A stretch of 64,000 nucleotides of DNA, from positions 3,018,501-3,082,500 of the forward strand of contig NZ_CP009291.1 in NCBI RefSeq assembly GCF_000767465.1, given 5' to 3'. The position numbers were made by a program, and so were the translations under genes. Positions 8,945 through 18,323 of the stretch are shown here, piece after piece. Under the pieces are notes generated by a model, which did no database searches, had not been told where the DNA came from, and worked only from the letters and a program-made list of their open reading frames with translations. Each line of letters opens with the position of its first letter. Position 1 is the stretch's first letter. This DNA is from Novosphingobium pentaromativorans US6-1 (GTDB taxonomy: Bacteria; Pseudomonadota; Alphaproteobacteria; Sphingomonadales; Sphingomonadaceae).

Positions 8945-10438
8945 ATGGCGAACGAGAAGGCTTACAAGTGCCGTGACTTCGCACAGCTCGATGGCGAGAA
9001 CTACGCCAGCTATCCTGCGATCAAGGCGATCGTGGACAAGCACGCGCCCAAGGCGCTCGAGAAGCTTTATGCGCGCATCGCCACGGACGAGCAGGCCAGC
9101 AGCCTGTTGCCCAACCAGCAGATCCGCGATCACGCGGCCAGCGCCCAGCTTGCACACTGGAAGGCGCTGTTTTCGCACCGCTTCGACGACGAGCAGGTAC
9201 AGCGCTCGGAGAAGATCGGGCGCGTTCACTCGGAAGTCGGCCTGGACCCTTCGTTTTATATCGGCGGCTATGCTCTCGTTCTCGAGGAAATGATCGAGCG
9301 GGCGATGACCTCGGGCCTGCACAATCCGCTCAGCGCGCGCAAGACCGGCAAGACGATCGCGACCCTGGTGAAAGTCGCCCTCGTCGACATGGAGGCCGCG
9401 ATGTCGGCCTATTTCCGCGAAGAAGAGCGGGCTCGGCGCGCCGTCATCGCGTCGATGGGCAAGGCCCTCCAAGCGATGAAGGACGGCAACCTGCAGGCGC
9501 AGCTTTCCGACCTGCCCGAGGAATACCAGGAAATCACCCACGATTTCCACGAGATGCGCCGCGAATTGAGCTCGATCATCGTCGACATCTCGGATGCGGC
9601 CGGCAATATCGATACCGGCTCGCGCGAAATCAGCGCGGCCGCCAACGATCTGGCGGATCGCACCGAGCGTTCGGCCGCAGGCATCTCGCGCACCGCCGAA
9701 GTGATGAGCGAGGTCAACCTGGGCATCCAGTCGACCGTTGCAAGCGTGAAGCGGGTGAACGAGTCCATCGCCGAAGTCGACAATCAGGCCGTTGCGGGCG
9801 GGGAGATCGTCACTGATGCAATCGGCGCCATGGACAAGATCAAGCACTCGTCCGAGGAGATCGGCCAGATCAGTGAAGTGATCGAGAACATTGCGTTCCA
9901 GATCAACCTGCTGGCGCTCAACGCCCGGGTCGAGGCCGCACGCGCGGGTGAAGCGGGCAAGGGTTTCGCGGTCGTTGCCAGCGAAGTGGGCGCCCTGGCG
10001 CATCGTACAAGCGATTCCGCCAAGAGCATCAAGGAGCTCATCGCCAAGTCGAACGGCGATGTCCTGGCCGGCGTGGATCTCGTGGCCCAGACCAAGTCGG
10101 CTCTCGAGGTGATCATCTCGCGGCTTGCCGTTGCCCGCAGCGAGGCGCGCGACATCGCGACGAGCGCCTCGACCCAGGCCGACAGCCTGCAGGAGATCAA
10201 CGACGAGGTGCAGCGCATGGAAACTTCCACGCAGCAGAACGCGGCGATGGTCGAGGAATCCAACGCGGCCACCCGCACGCTTTCGCAGGAGGCCAGCCGC
10301 CTGACCGAGATCGTCGGCCGCTTCCGCCTCGAGAGGCGAAGCAAGATTCGCGATGAGCAGGAAAGTATCGAACAGCCCCATGGCGATCATGCCTGGACCG
10401 ACAACGAGGATCTTGCACTGCACCGTCGCTACGGTTGA
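8945..10438 (+). CDS. Globin-coupled chemoreceptor (HemAT-like aerotaxis transducer)
   Basis: This 497-residue soluble receptor has no membrane segment. Residues 1-170 form a protoglobin-type sensor. The block KIGRVHSEVGLDPSFYIGGY carries the expected proximal haem histidine at His95. A short HAMP-like linker (ALQAMKDGNLQAQL) leads to the chemoreceptor signalling domain with its conserved tip (FQINLLALNARVEAARAG) near residue 318-340. Family members bind O2 through haem and steer aerotaxis or, in other outputs, c-di-GMP signalling. The start at 8945 follows a GGAG at 8930-8933. It lacks the C-terminal W-x-x-F tether seen on the receptor at 438-2288. O2 specificity is inferred from the family. 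Confidence 0.9.
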   Translation: MANEKAYKCRDFAQLDGENYASYPAIKAIVDKHAPKALEKLYARIATDEQASSLLPNQQIRDHAASAQLAHWKALFSHRFDDEQVQRSEKIGRVHSEVGLDPSFYIGGYALVLEEMIERAMTSGLHNPLSARKTGKTIATLVKVALVDMEAAMSAYFREEERARRAVIASMGKALQAMKDGNLQAQLSDLPEEYQEITHDFHEMRRELSSIIVDISDAAGNIDTGSREISAAANDLADRTERSAAGISRTAEVMSEVNLGIQSTVASVKRVNESIAEVDNQAVAGGEIVTDAIGAMDKIKHSSEEIGQISEVIENIAFQINLLALNARVEAARAGEAGKGFAVVASEVGALAHRTSDSAKSIKELIAKSNGDVLAGVDLVAQTKSALEVIISRLAVARSEARDIATSASTQADSLQEINDEVQRMETSTQQNAAMVEESNAATRTLSQEASRLTEIVGRFRLERRSKIRDEQESIEQPHGDHAWTDNEDLALHRRYG

Positions 10439-11133
10439 TTTCGGAGCTTTCGGGATCTGCCGCCAGGGCCTCTGCCCCGAGCCTTTCCAGCCCCGGCACT
10501 GGGCGCGACAATTTGGTATTACTCCCTGGGGCTGCGGGGCGAAGCATCGGGATTAATCGGGGCATGCGAGGCGCTTAGCGTCCAACCGCGCCGCCTCGAT
10601 ATCGACCTGACGGCGAAGTGCCTTTCGTCTTGCTTGATCGCGCTTTGACATCGACGTCCCGCGAGGCCGGCACGGGCGCGCCCGCCATTTCATCCCGGCC
10701 TTGCCAGGCGCGCGCATTCTCGCGATTTCATGTGCCCTTCCCGTAGGTTATATATCCGACAGCAGGTGTGCCTTGCGCGCCCCACATCCTGGAGCATCGA
10801 TGCCTGTGCCTGCGCCTTGTGGGCCGCTGCGCACCATGCAGGTCCTTCTCCCATGCGGCTGCAGGCCATCTCCTTTCGGGCTAGTGAACGAGAGGGCGCG
10901 CAGCTTTCGGCAAGGCTGCGCGCCGCGCGTTTGGCACGTCCCGGCGAGCGACCGCTTGCTGCACTGCGGAAATGCTGTTTTAATGCCGTCAGGCAATGCG
11001 TTGCCGGGTCGCTTAGAATAGCCAGCAGATAAGCGATCAGAATAGCCAAAGATTGCAGCTTCGAATGGGCGGAACCAAGCGCCTCGTCGATAGATTTTGA
11101 CTCTTCTGTCGCACATGACCCGGGAATGTTCTG
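10439..11133. other. Long intergenic region ahead of the exopolysaccharide locus
   Basis: About 700 bases with no supported gene. Frames in this stretch on both strands have no ribosome-binding site and poor translations. The 3' part presumably carries the promoter for the wzc-wzy unit. I see no terminator with a T-tract after the receptor gene. Confidence 0.45.
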
Positions 11134-13308
11134 ATGTACGCCAGACCACAGCCACTTGCCAAATATCAGCCTCGCCCCGACGCGCCTGTCGACCAGGGTG
11201 CATTGATCGATTTGCGCGCCTTCATGCAAGTCCTGCGGCGGCGCAAGAAGCTGGTCATGATTGTCAGTCTGATCGTTTTCGCGATCGTTGCCGCGATCTA
11301 TTTCATGATCCCGCCGCGCTATGTCGCCACCACGACGGTTGCGCTTGAGCGTGGGGCAGAGCAGGTCCTCAAGGTCGATCAGGTCGTCCCCAACGTCGAT
11401 CCCGATTCCGCCTCGGTCGATACCGAAGTCGAAGTGATCAAGTCGCCCGAACTTGCCGGCGAGGTGGTCGACAAGCTCCAGCTCACCAAGGATCCGGAAT
11501 TCAATCCCGCCTTGCGCGACGGCGAGGATGCGCCGGTCGAGACGCAGCGCAACTGGGCGATCGGCCAGTTGCTCAGCAATCTGGACGTAAAACGCAACGG
11601 CTTCTCCTACGCGATCGACATCTCCTACCAGTCGGAATCGCCAGGCACGGCGGCGAAGGTCGCCAATACGCTGGCGCAGACCTACATCGACAACCAGAAG
11701 GAATCTAAGGCCGGCGCGACTGGCCGGGCCAGCGCATTCCTCGAAAAGCAGCTCGAGAAGATGCGCGGGCAGGTGGAGAGCGCAGAGGCCGACGTGGCCC
11801 GCTACCGCGCGCAGCATGGATTGTTCGACATCGGTCAGAACAGCAGTGTGACGCAGGCGGAACTTTCCAGCCTGAACGCTCAGCTGGCGCAGTTGCGCGC
11901 CGACCAGGCCGAGGCCGACGCCCGCCTGTCCACGGCCCGGGCCCAGCTTGCCCGTGGCAGCAATGGGCAGGAACTGGGCGAGTCCCTCGATTCCCCAGTT
12001 GTCAGCAACTTGCGCGCCCAGCGCGCCAGGCTTAGCGGCCGCGTCGCTTCGCTGCGCCAGCAGTTCGGCCCGAAGTATCCCGAACTCGCCGCAGCCAAGC
12101 AGGAACTCGCCGACATCGACGAGCAGATCGAGTCCGAGGTCAAGCGCATCGTCGCCAACCTGAGCAACGAAGCCAATGCAGCGCATCAGCGCACGGCTTC
12201 GATCCAGGGCTCGCTCAACCGTGCGGAAGGCACGCTGGCGAGCGACAATGCGGCGTCGGTTGGCCTGTCGGAGCTGGAGCGCAAGGCGGACTCCGCTCGC
12301 ACCCTCTATCTCACGTTGCTTGACCGCTACAAGCAGACCCAGGCGCAGAAGGGGCTGGAGCGCAGCAATTCCTACATCGTCGCGCTGGCACGGGTGCCGG
12401 GTATTCCGGCCTTTCCCAATGTCATCGTGTTCGTCCTGATCGGGCTGATCGGTGCCGTCGCCACCTCGACTGTCGTGGTCGCGGTCATGCAGCTGCTCGA
12501 CCGCGGCGTGGAAACCACCAGCAACCTGGAAAAGCGGCTGGGCGTGACCGTGCTCAACTCGATCCCGGACACCAAGCACCTGCCCGAGCTGGCGGACCTG
12601 AGCGAGCCGATCCACCCGACCCAGCTCGTGGTCGAGCGGCCGCAATCCTCGTTTGCGGAAGCGTTCCGCTGGTTGCAGACCTCGATCCAGATCAGCCAGC
12701 CCAAGCGCGGCCCGGTGGTCGTTGCGGTGACGTCCGCGCTGCCCGGCGAGGGCAAGACCACCGTCGCCCTCTCGCTGGCGCGTTCCGCGGCCATGGCGGG
12801 TAAGCGCGCCGTACTCGTCGATTGCGACTTGCGGCGCCGGGTATCCAATCCGGGCTCAGGCTTCGAGGGCTCGATCGGCTTGCGCGCACTGCTGGCAAAC
12901 GAGGGCGAGCTGAACCAGGCGCTCTACGTCGATCCGGAAACGGGCCTGTTCATCCTGCCGCGCCGCAACGACGAGCAGCATATCCAGCCCTTCGCCGATA
13001 CGCAGGAGTTCGCCGACATTATCACGGCCCTGCGCGCTCAGTTCGACTTTATTGTCCTCGATACCCCGCCGGTCCTTACCATCGACGACAGCCGTTCGAT
13101 CGCAGCCAGGGCCGACAGCACGATCCTGATGGTGCGTTGGCGCAAGACGCCGATCCGGGCGGCCGAGCTGGCCCTGCGCCAGCTTGAGACCGTTGGGGCG
13201 AACGTGATCGGCGCAAGCCTGTCCATGGTCGACGTCTCGGCACAGGCCAGCATCGGCTACGAGGATGCCAGTTACTATTACGGTGCGTACAAGACCTATT
13301 ATGCGTGA
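11134..13308 (+). CDS. Wzc-type polysaccharide co-polymerase with tyrosine autokinase domain
   Basis: This 724-residue inner-membrane protein regulates chain length and export of exopolysaccharide. It has an N-terminal Wzz region with a first membrane segment at about 40-60, and a long periplasmic coiled coil (roughly 170-410) containing GRVASLRQQFGPKYPEL. A second membrane segment lies near 428-455, followed by a bacterial tyrosine kinase domain. Walker A (PGEGKTT) is near 533-539, Walker A' (VLVDCDLRR) near 558-566 and Walker B (FIVLDTPP) near 638-645. It ends with a tyrosine cluster (YEDASYYYGAYKTYYA), the usual autophosphorylation tail. Kinase and co-polymerase are fused in one protein. 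No cognate tyrosine phosphatase gene is in the window. Confidence 0.93.
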   Translation: MYARPQPLAKYQPRPDAPVDQGALIDLRAFMQVLRRRKKLVMIVSLIVFAIVAAIYFMIPPRYVATTTVALERGAEQVLKVDQVVPNVDPDSASVDTEVEVIKSPELAGEVVDKLQLTKDPEFNPALRDGEDAPVETQRNWAIGQLLSNLDVKRNGFSYAIDISYQSESPGTAAKVANTLAQTYIDNQKESKAGATGRASAFLEKQLEKMRGQVESAEADVARYRAQHGLFDIGQNSSVTQAELSSLNAQLAQLRADQAEADARLSTARAQLARGSNGQELGESLDSPVVSNLRAQRARLSGRVASLRQQFGPKYPELAAAKQELADIDEQIESEVKRIVANLSNEANAAHQRTASIQGSLNRAEGTLASDNAASVGLSELERKADSARTLYLTLLDRYKQTQAQKGLERSNSYIVALARVPGIPAFPNVIVFVLIGLIGAVATSTVVVAVMQLLDRGVETTSNLEKRLGVTVLNSIPDTKHLPELADLSEPIHPTQLVVERPQSSFAEAFRWLQTSIQISQPKRGPVVVAVTSALPGEGKTTVALSLARSAAMAGKRAVLVDCDLRRRVSNPGSGFEGSIGLRALLANEGELNQALYVDPETGLFILPRRNDEQHIQPFADTQEFADIITALRAQFDFIVLDTPPVLTIDDSRSIAARADSTILMVRWRKTPIRAAELALRQLETVGANVIGASLSMVDVSAQASIGYEDASYYYGAYKTYYA

Positions 13309-13340
13309 GCCTGATCGGGTTCGAAAAGAAATGAATCGGC

Positions 13341-14738
13341 ATGGATGAACTGGGAGCCACCGGTCCGCATTTCGGATTGCCCATCCTGGTGCCGGCGACG
13401 CTGGTACTGGTGATCATCGCGATACTGGCGGGCCGGCAGATCCATGGCCTGGCGGGGCGCTTCCTGTTTCTGGCCATCTGGCTGCGCATGATCCTGGGCG
13501 CCTACCACGTCTACATGTTCCGGCCGATGTTCGCAGGGATGTCCGGCAATGCGCTGGTGTCCATCCTCATCACCGGCCTGGCCTTCCTGGTCATTCGGCC
13601 ATCGCACCTTGCGCTCAAGGTACTCGTGCCGACCTACCTGATCATGTTCCTGGTCGCGATCAGCGGCGCGCTCAATTCCGACATCCCGGGCGTGATGACA
13701 GTGACGGTCAAGTACGGCTACTTCGTCGTGCTGCTGATCGCGACGTTCGAGGCCCTGCGGCAGGACCGTGACGAGATGTTGATGCCGCTGCTGATCTGGG
13801 CCTTTTCACCGCTGCTGCTGTTCCAGTGGCTGTCGGTTGCGCTCAACCTGCCCAAGGGTTCGGAAATGGCGGACGGACTGGTCTGGATCGGCGGCTACAA
13901 CCATGAGGCAGCCTTCTCCGTCGCGCTCCTGCTCGCCTTTCTGGTGGGCTGTTTCGCGCACCGGCTAAATCCGTTCATACGGTTTGGCTACCTTGCCCTG
14001 GTGGCTATCGGGATCTTCCTCGCCGGCTATCGCACCACGCTGATGTCCTCGGTTCCGCTGGTGGCGACGGTGTTCTGGGCATCGATCACGCAATACGTCA
14101 GCCCCACCCAGCGCCGGGTCGTGGCGGCGACGGCGTTGGTCGTCGCCTTCGTGGCAGTGCTGGGCATGGCCGTAATCAATTACGAACGGTTCATCGACCT
14201 TGGCACTTTCCTCAGCAATCCCGACGCGCTGATCAAGCCTCCGCGCGAATTCACCCAGGTCGAACGGCAGATCCTATCGGCACGCCCCCTGATCTGGAGC
14301 GAATACATCTTCGCCTACAGGGACGGGACGTCCCTGCAGCACTTGTTCGGCTTCGGCCCGGAATCGTGGTCCAAGGGCTTCGACGTCTATCCGCACAACA
14401 CGATCATCGGCACGCTCTACGAACTGGGCGCCGCAGGCGTGCTGGCCATGCTGCTGTTCTGGATCACGATGGCGATCACGGCGCTGCGCGCGCGCAGCCA
14501 TGACCTGCCGATGCTGATTGCGGCCCACCTCAGCTTCTTTATCCTCAACATGGGCACCATGCCGTTCTGGCAGCTGGAAGGTCTGGCGCTGTACGGCGTA
14601 CTGTGCGGCTACACCCTGTTCAGTGCCCGCGCGCGCTTCTACGACTGGTCGGCCCCTCATGACGAGGACGAGGAACCCCTGACGGTTCACTTCCCGGTGG
14701 GTCGGGAGCGATACGGCGGCTCCTACCGCTTCAGTTAG
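13341..14738 (+). CDS. O-antigen ligase / Wzy-like polysaccharide polymerase
   Basis: This 465-residue protein is polytopic, with about 11 to 12 hydrophobic segments. A large loop near residues 290-355 contains GFGPESWSKGFDVYPHNTIIGTL. The arrangement H-N-T followed by a glutamate and glycine is the hallmark of the Wzy/WaaL polymerase-ligase fold. It lies 32 bases after wzc and probably shares its transcript. The expected role is joining lipid-linked repeat units on the periplasmic side. Ligase and polymerase members cannot be told apart by motif; the context with Wzc and Wzx favours Wzy. Its stop overlaps the convergent pyruvyl transferase gene by 8 bases. Confidence 0.8.
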   Translation: MDELGATGPHFGLPILVPATLVLVIIAILAGRQIHGLAGRFLFLAIWLRMILGAYHVYMFRPMFAGMSGNALVSILITGLAFLVIRPSHLALKVLVPTYLIMFLVAISGALNSDIPGVMTVTVKYGYFVVLLIATFEALRQDRDEMLMPLLIWAFSPLLLFQWLSVALNLPKGSEMADGLVWIGGYNHEAAFSVALLLAFLVGCFAHRLNPFIRFGYLALVAIGIFLAGYRTTLMSSVPLVATVFWASITQYVSPTQRRVVAATALVVAFVAVLGMAVINYERFIDLGTFLSNPDALIKPPREFTQVERQILSARPLIWSEYIFAYRDGTSLQHLFGFGPESWSKGFDVYPHNTIIGTLYELGAAGVLAMLLFWITMAITALRARSHDLPMLIAAHLSFFILNMGTMPFWQLEGLALYGVLCGYTLFSARARFYDWSAPHDEDEEPLTVHFPVGRERYGGSYRFS

Positions 14739-15738
14739 CGCCCAGATCCGCGCAGGCTATTTCGAAGGCCTCGGCGCGGGTGGCGGCGCTGCGATAGCCT
14801 TCGTAGTTGCCGGTCCACTGGCGTGCGAAACCGCTGACCTTGCCGTAGTTGTTGTCCAGCGCCACGTGCGGGATATCGAGCAACACCGACAGGATGTGCG
14901 CGTGGAGCCGGTCGGTCACGACCACGCGGCCGCGAGACAACATGGCCAGACCGCGCTGCACGCGCCGCTCCGCCAGTGCCTGGTAGCGGCGCAGGCGCTT
15001 GTCCTGCTCGCCTCGTCCCAGCACGCGGGCCAGCTTTGCCCGGGCCCTTAGCTGGAGCTTTTCGCGCCCGTCTTCGTGAAGCCAGTCCACTTGCTCCACC
15101 CCGGCCGGAACCGCAGAAGTATCGGCGGTGCGTTCATGATCGGTGCGCAGCAATGCCAGGATCGGTTCCTGCGAGGCTTCGCGCTCTTGCGGTCCCATCA
15201 TCAACGCGCTGTCCGGCGCCAGGTGCACGTCGCAATCGAACTGGCGGCGGGCGAATTCGAACGAGGCGATATCGCGCGTCAGCAACGTGAAGGCGCCGTG
15301 CGCAGCGATCGCGCGCGCCATCTTTGCCGCCGCCGCCTCGTCGTTGTAGTGGATCGATTGCGGCAGTTGCACGATGGGTCGGCCCGGGAAGCTTTCCAGC
15401 AAGTGCAGCCGCAGTTCCTCGTGCTTCATCCAGCTCGTGCCGAAATTGCCGCCGCCGTGGATCAGGATCGGTCCTGCGGGGCAGGCCTGCCGAAGGTCAT
15501 CGACGCTGACGTTGTTCAAAGCAGCGGTATAGGCAGGCGTTCGGCCTTGCGCGCGCAGCCACGCCATCTCGCCGAGCCATATGGCGGAATCCCCGACGTT
15601 CGAGTGATCGGGAAAGTCCACCAGGGCCAGCGGCCCGGTCGGTATCGTCTGCGAGAAGACATTGCCCAGTTCTTCTCCCAGTGCGCGGATCAGGGGCTGG
15701 GCGGAAAGTCTTTGTGGCATGCGGGAAAACTCGTTCAT
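14731..15738 (-). CDS. Polysaccharide pyruvyl transferase family protein
   Basis: This 335-residue protein matches the pyruvyl transferase family, which adds pyruvate ketals from phosphoenolpyruvate to exopolysaccharide sugars. Visible family motifs are DFPDHSNVGDSAIWLGE near residue 40, ILIHGGGNFG near 95, and a late TDRLHAHILSVLLDIPHVALDN block typical of the C-terminal half. The start at 15738 overlaps the flippase stop (ATGA), so the two are coupled. The frame is open further upstream, but only as a shadow of the flippase gene. A pyruvate substituent would make the polymer more acidic. The sugar acceptor is unknown. Confidence 0.88.
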   Translation of the reverse strand: MNEFSRMPQRLSAQPLIRALGEELGNVFSQTIPTGPLALVDFPDHSNVGDSAIWLGEMAWLRAQGRTPAYTAALNNVSVDDLRQACPAGPILIHGGGNFGTSWMKHEELRLHLLESFPGRPIVQLPQSIHYNDEAAAAKMARAIAAHGAFTLLTRDIASFEFARRQFDCDVHLAPDSALMMGPQEREASQEPILALLRTDHERTADTSAVPAGVEQVDWLHEDGREKLQLRARAKLARVLGRGEQDKRLRRYQALAERRVQRGLAMLSRGRVVVTDRLHAHILSVLLDIPHVALDNNYGKVSGFARQWTGNYEGYRSAATRAEAFEIACADLGAN

Positions 15739-17261
15739 CGAAACTTTCGCAGGGTCTTGAGGGCAAGGCCCCGCCAGACCGGGCTGAGAGCGATCACGGC
15801 AATGCCGTAGACCAGCGCGCCGATCGCCATGTTGAGGACAAGAACCAACCAGGAGCCGGCCAGTTCCGGCACCCCGGGATGGGCGACGAGCGCGCGGGTG
15901 GCGGGCATGGTGAAGTGAAGGACGAGGCCCATCAGCACCGAAGCCGTCAGCGGCTGCCAGATCGCGCTCCAGGTATGGCGCAGGCCGATTCCGGAAACGC
16001 GCCCGAGCAGGAAGATCTGCAGGGGCAGGGTCAGGTACGAACGCACGACATAGGCGCAGGCGACCGCGAAGACGCCGTAGGGCGCAGCGATGAGCGTGAA
16101 GATCGCGGTGAGGCTGAGCTGGGTCAGCGAGATCGTCAGCAGGCTCCGGCTCGCTCCCAGTGCGCCCAGCGAAGGCGAGGCGAACTGGTTGAGCGTGAAG
16201 GGAATGGCCATGAAGGCGAAGACTTGCGCAAGTTCGCCAGCCGCGGCCCACTTGTCACCGAACACGGTGGGGATCGCCAGCGGCGCCAGCACGCCGAAGC
16301 CCATCAGCGCGGGGAAGGAGATGATCGCGGCCTTCGAGATCATCCACTGGTAGGCGCGGGCCAGTTCGACCCGATCGTCCTTGACGCGCGCCAGTGTCTG
16401 CATGGCGACCGTGGTGAAGGGACGGATGGCGCCGTTGGAGATGATGTCGACGGTGCGCCAGGCCGTGCGGTAGATACCGACCGCGACGACGCCGATGACG
16501 TTGCCGATGACCAGCTCCTGCAGGCGTGTGGTGGCGATGTAGACCAGCTGTACCGCGGTGAGGCTGCCGTTGATGCCGAGGTTGCGCTTGAGGATCGACC
16601 ATTGCCAGTCCCAGCCCGGCTTCCAGCGATAGGCATGGCGCGACAGGATGGTGCTGATGATCTCGGTGAGGATGCGCTGGATCACGAGCGACCACAGGCC
16701 GAAGCCGAGCAGGGCGGCGACGATGGCCGTGCCGCCCCCGCCGATGCCGCTGGCGACCGAACGCAGCGCGGTTGTCTTGTGCCCGAACTCGCGCAGGCGC
16801 AGCGCCATGTGCGTCTGGCCCAGTGCGGAAATCGGCAGGACGATGCTCAGCACCTGAAGCGGCAGCGCGATCTGCGGCGCATTCATGAAGGCGGCGAAAG
16901 GATGGGCGAGGGCGATAATGATGGCGCTTGTCGCCAGCGAGAAGCCCATATGGCTGCGATATACGGTGTCGGTAAACGCGCCGGTCAGTTCCGATTCGCG
17001 GGCGACGGTCTGGGTCAGGCCGGCCATGCTGATGGTACGGAACACCTCTGCGAAGATCGCCATGAGCGCGAAGGCGCCGATGTCAGCCCGCGTGAGCAGG
17101 CGTGCCAGCAGCACGAAGACGATGAAGGAGAAGACCTGGTCTGAGGCGAAGCGCAGGATCGACCAGCCGATCGAATGCTTGCTCTGCTTGCGCAGCTGCG
17201 TGTCGAACCGCGCCCCTTGCGAGGACGCGAAGGAATCCTTGGCGAAAGTGTCACCGGCCAC
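15735..17261 (-). CDS. Wzx-type oligosaccharide flippase (MOP superfamily)
   Basis: This 508-residue membrane protein has roughly 12 to 14 hydrophobic segments and the N-terminal pattern SIGWSILRFASDQVFSFIVF. That pattern and the length fit the WzxC-like branch of oligosaccharide flippases, which move undecaprenyl-linked repeat units to the periplasm. The start is a GTG at 17261 inside the end of the GT25 gene (11-base overlap); no ATG occurs in the next 60 codons. It forms a leftward operon with the GT25 gene and the pyruvyl transferase. A second, different Wzx-like protein is at 44147-45412. Confidence 0.88.
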   Translation of the reverse strand: MAGDTFAKDSFASSQGARFDTQLRKQSKHSIGWSILRFASDQVFSFIVFVLLARLLTRADIGAFALMAIFAEVFRTISMAGLTQTVARESELTGAFTDTVYRSHMGFSLATSAIIIALAHPFAAFMNAPQIALPLQVLSIVLPISALGQTHMALRLREFGHKTTALRSVASGIGGGGTAIVAALLGFGLWSLVIQRILTEIISTILSRHAYRWKPGWDWQWSILKRNLGINGSLTAVQLVYIATTRLQELVIGNVIGVVAVGIYRTAWRTVDIISNGAIRPFTTVAMQTLARVKDDRVELARAYQWMISKAAIISFPALMGFGVLAPLAIPTVFGDKWAAAGELAQVFAFMAIPFTLNQFASPSLGALGASRSLLTISLTQLSLTAIFTLIAAPYGVFAVACAYVVRSYLTLPLQIFLLGRVSGIGLRHTWSAIWQPLTASVLMGLVLHFTMPATRALVAHPGVPELAGSWLVLVLNMAIGALVYGIAVIALSPVWRGLALKTLRKFR

Positions 17262-18000
17262 GCAGGACGCTCAGTTTCTTGGCACGAATGCGTTGACGGT
17301 CGATCCAGCGCGCAAGGCGCTGGCGCGGGGCGTGGTAGGCAGCGCCGCGTCCAGCGCCGAAACGCTCCGCGCCGATGCCGGAGGGCACGAATTCCTCGAC
17401 GATCGGGGCTGGAAACAGGGCGTAGTTGCGCACCCCGTGGTCCCACGAGCGGTCCATCTGGTCGTCGATCGGGCGGCAGACGGTAGCGCTGGCTGCCATG
17501 AAGCGCCGCGCGCCGCTCAGGGTGATCGCATAGCCTTGCGTTCCGTAGGGATGGCCGACCAGCTCGATCACCGAGCGCGAATGCTGCAGGAAATCGCGCC
17601 GCACCACGCGGCTGAAGGTAGGCACCTTGGCATAGAGGCGCAGGTAGGGGATCGCGTGGGCTTCCAGATCGGTCGCGCACAGCTGTTCGAGGAAGGCCCA
17701 GTCGACGATGACGTCGTCTTCCAGGACGATGCATTGCCGCGTGCCGCTGCGCACCATGTCCTGCCACACTGCGAAGTGGCTGGAATAGCAGCCGCGCTCG
17801 CCTTTCGTGAGCTGGCGGCCCTTGTTGCGCTCCACCGCCTGTTCGTCATAGCTGAGGCCTTCGACCAGCTCGGTGCGGGCATCGACGAAGCACCACGGCA
17901 CTTTCGCATCCCGGGCACGAGCCGAGAACGCGGCGCGGCGTTGATGGGCATCGGTCATCGAAATGACGACAACCGGGCAGGGGGATGCGTTTTCAGCCAT
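17251..18000 (-). CDS. Glycosyltransferase family 25 (LPS/EPS type)
   Basis: This 249-residue protein fits GT25, the family of bacterial beta-galactosyl and beta-glucosyl transferases used in LPS and capsule assembly. The diagnostic parts are VVVISMTDAHQRR at the start, KGERGCYSSHFAVWQ in the middle and CIVLEDDVIVD near residues 88-98. GYAITLSGARRF follows later. The ATG at 18000 is preferred over an upstream frame start at 18033 because the homologous part begins directly after it. It is the first gene of the leftward unit with wzx and the pyruvyl transferase. Donor and linkage are not predictable. Confidence 0.85.
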   Translation of the reverse strand: MAENASPCPVVVISMTDAHQRRAAFSARARDAKVPWCFVDARTELVEGLSYDEQAVERNKGRQLTKGERGCYSSHFAVWQDMVRSGTRQCIVLEDDVIVDWAFLEQLCATDLEAHAIPYLRLYAKVPTFSRVVRRDFLQHSRSVIELVGHPYGTQGYAITLSGARRFMAASATVCRPIDDQMDRSWDHGVRNYALFPAPIVEEFVPSGIGAERFGAGRGAAYHAPRQRLARWIDRQRIRAKKLSVLRGR

Positions 18001-18323
18001 TCTGGTTACGCACGATAATCCGCTGGATCGCATCTAACTGGCCGTGCAGGGCATCGTCCAGTTGCGCATTGGAGGTGTCGCATAAAAGCAAACCGGATTT
18101 CGCGCTGCAACGCAACAGGGCAAGGCTGGCAAAACTGGCCTGCTGCGCCATGATGAGGCAAAATAGCGGTTAAGTTGCTGCGAATCGCTGCTTTGCACGC
18201 CTCGGCCAGCATCAGGACCGGTTCGTCTTCGCAATTGCGAGAGGCGCTTGACCGCATGGAGCGACTGCGCAAGCGTCGTGTGCATTCGTGAATGCCAATA
18301 CCGGGCATGTTTCAGGGGTAACG
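18001..18323. other. Divergent promoter region between the GT25 and GT2 genes
   Basis: About 320 bases with no supported gene lie between divergent starts at 18000 and 18324. It must hold promoters for both units. I recognise no specific operator or riboswitch. Confidence 0.5.

Noticed and set aside
8858-10423. 521-codon minus frame opposite the globin-coupled receptor
   Set aside because: Antisense shadow; the plus-strand protein has unmistakable globin and chemoreceptor motifs.
10690-12645. 651-codon minus frame opposite the Wzc gene
   Set aside because: Antisense shadow with a His/Arg/Gln-rich, low-complexity translation and no ribosome-binding site.
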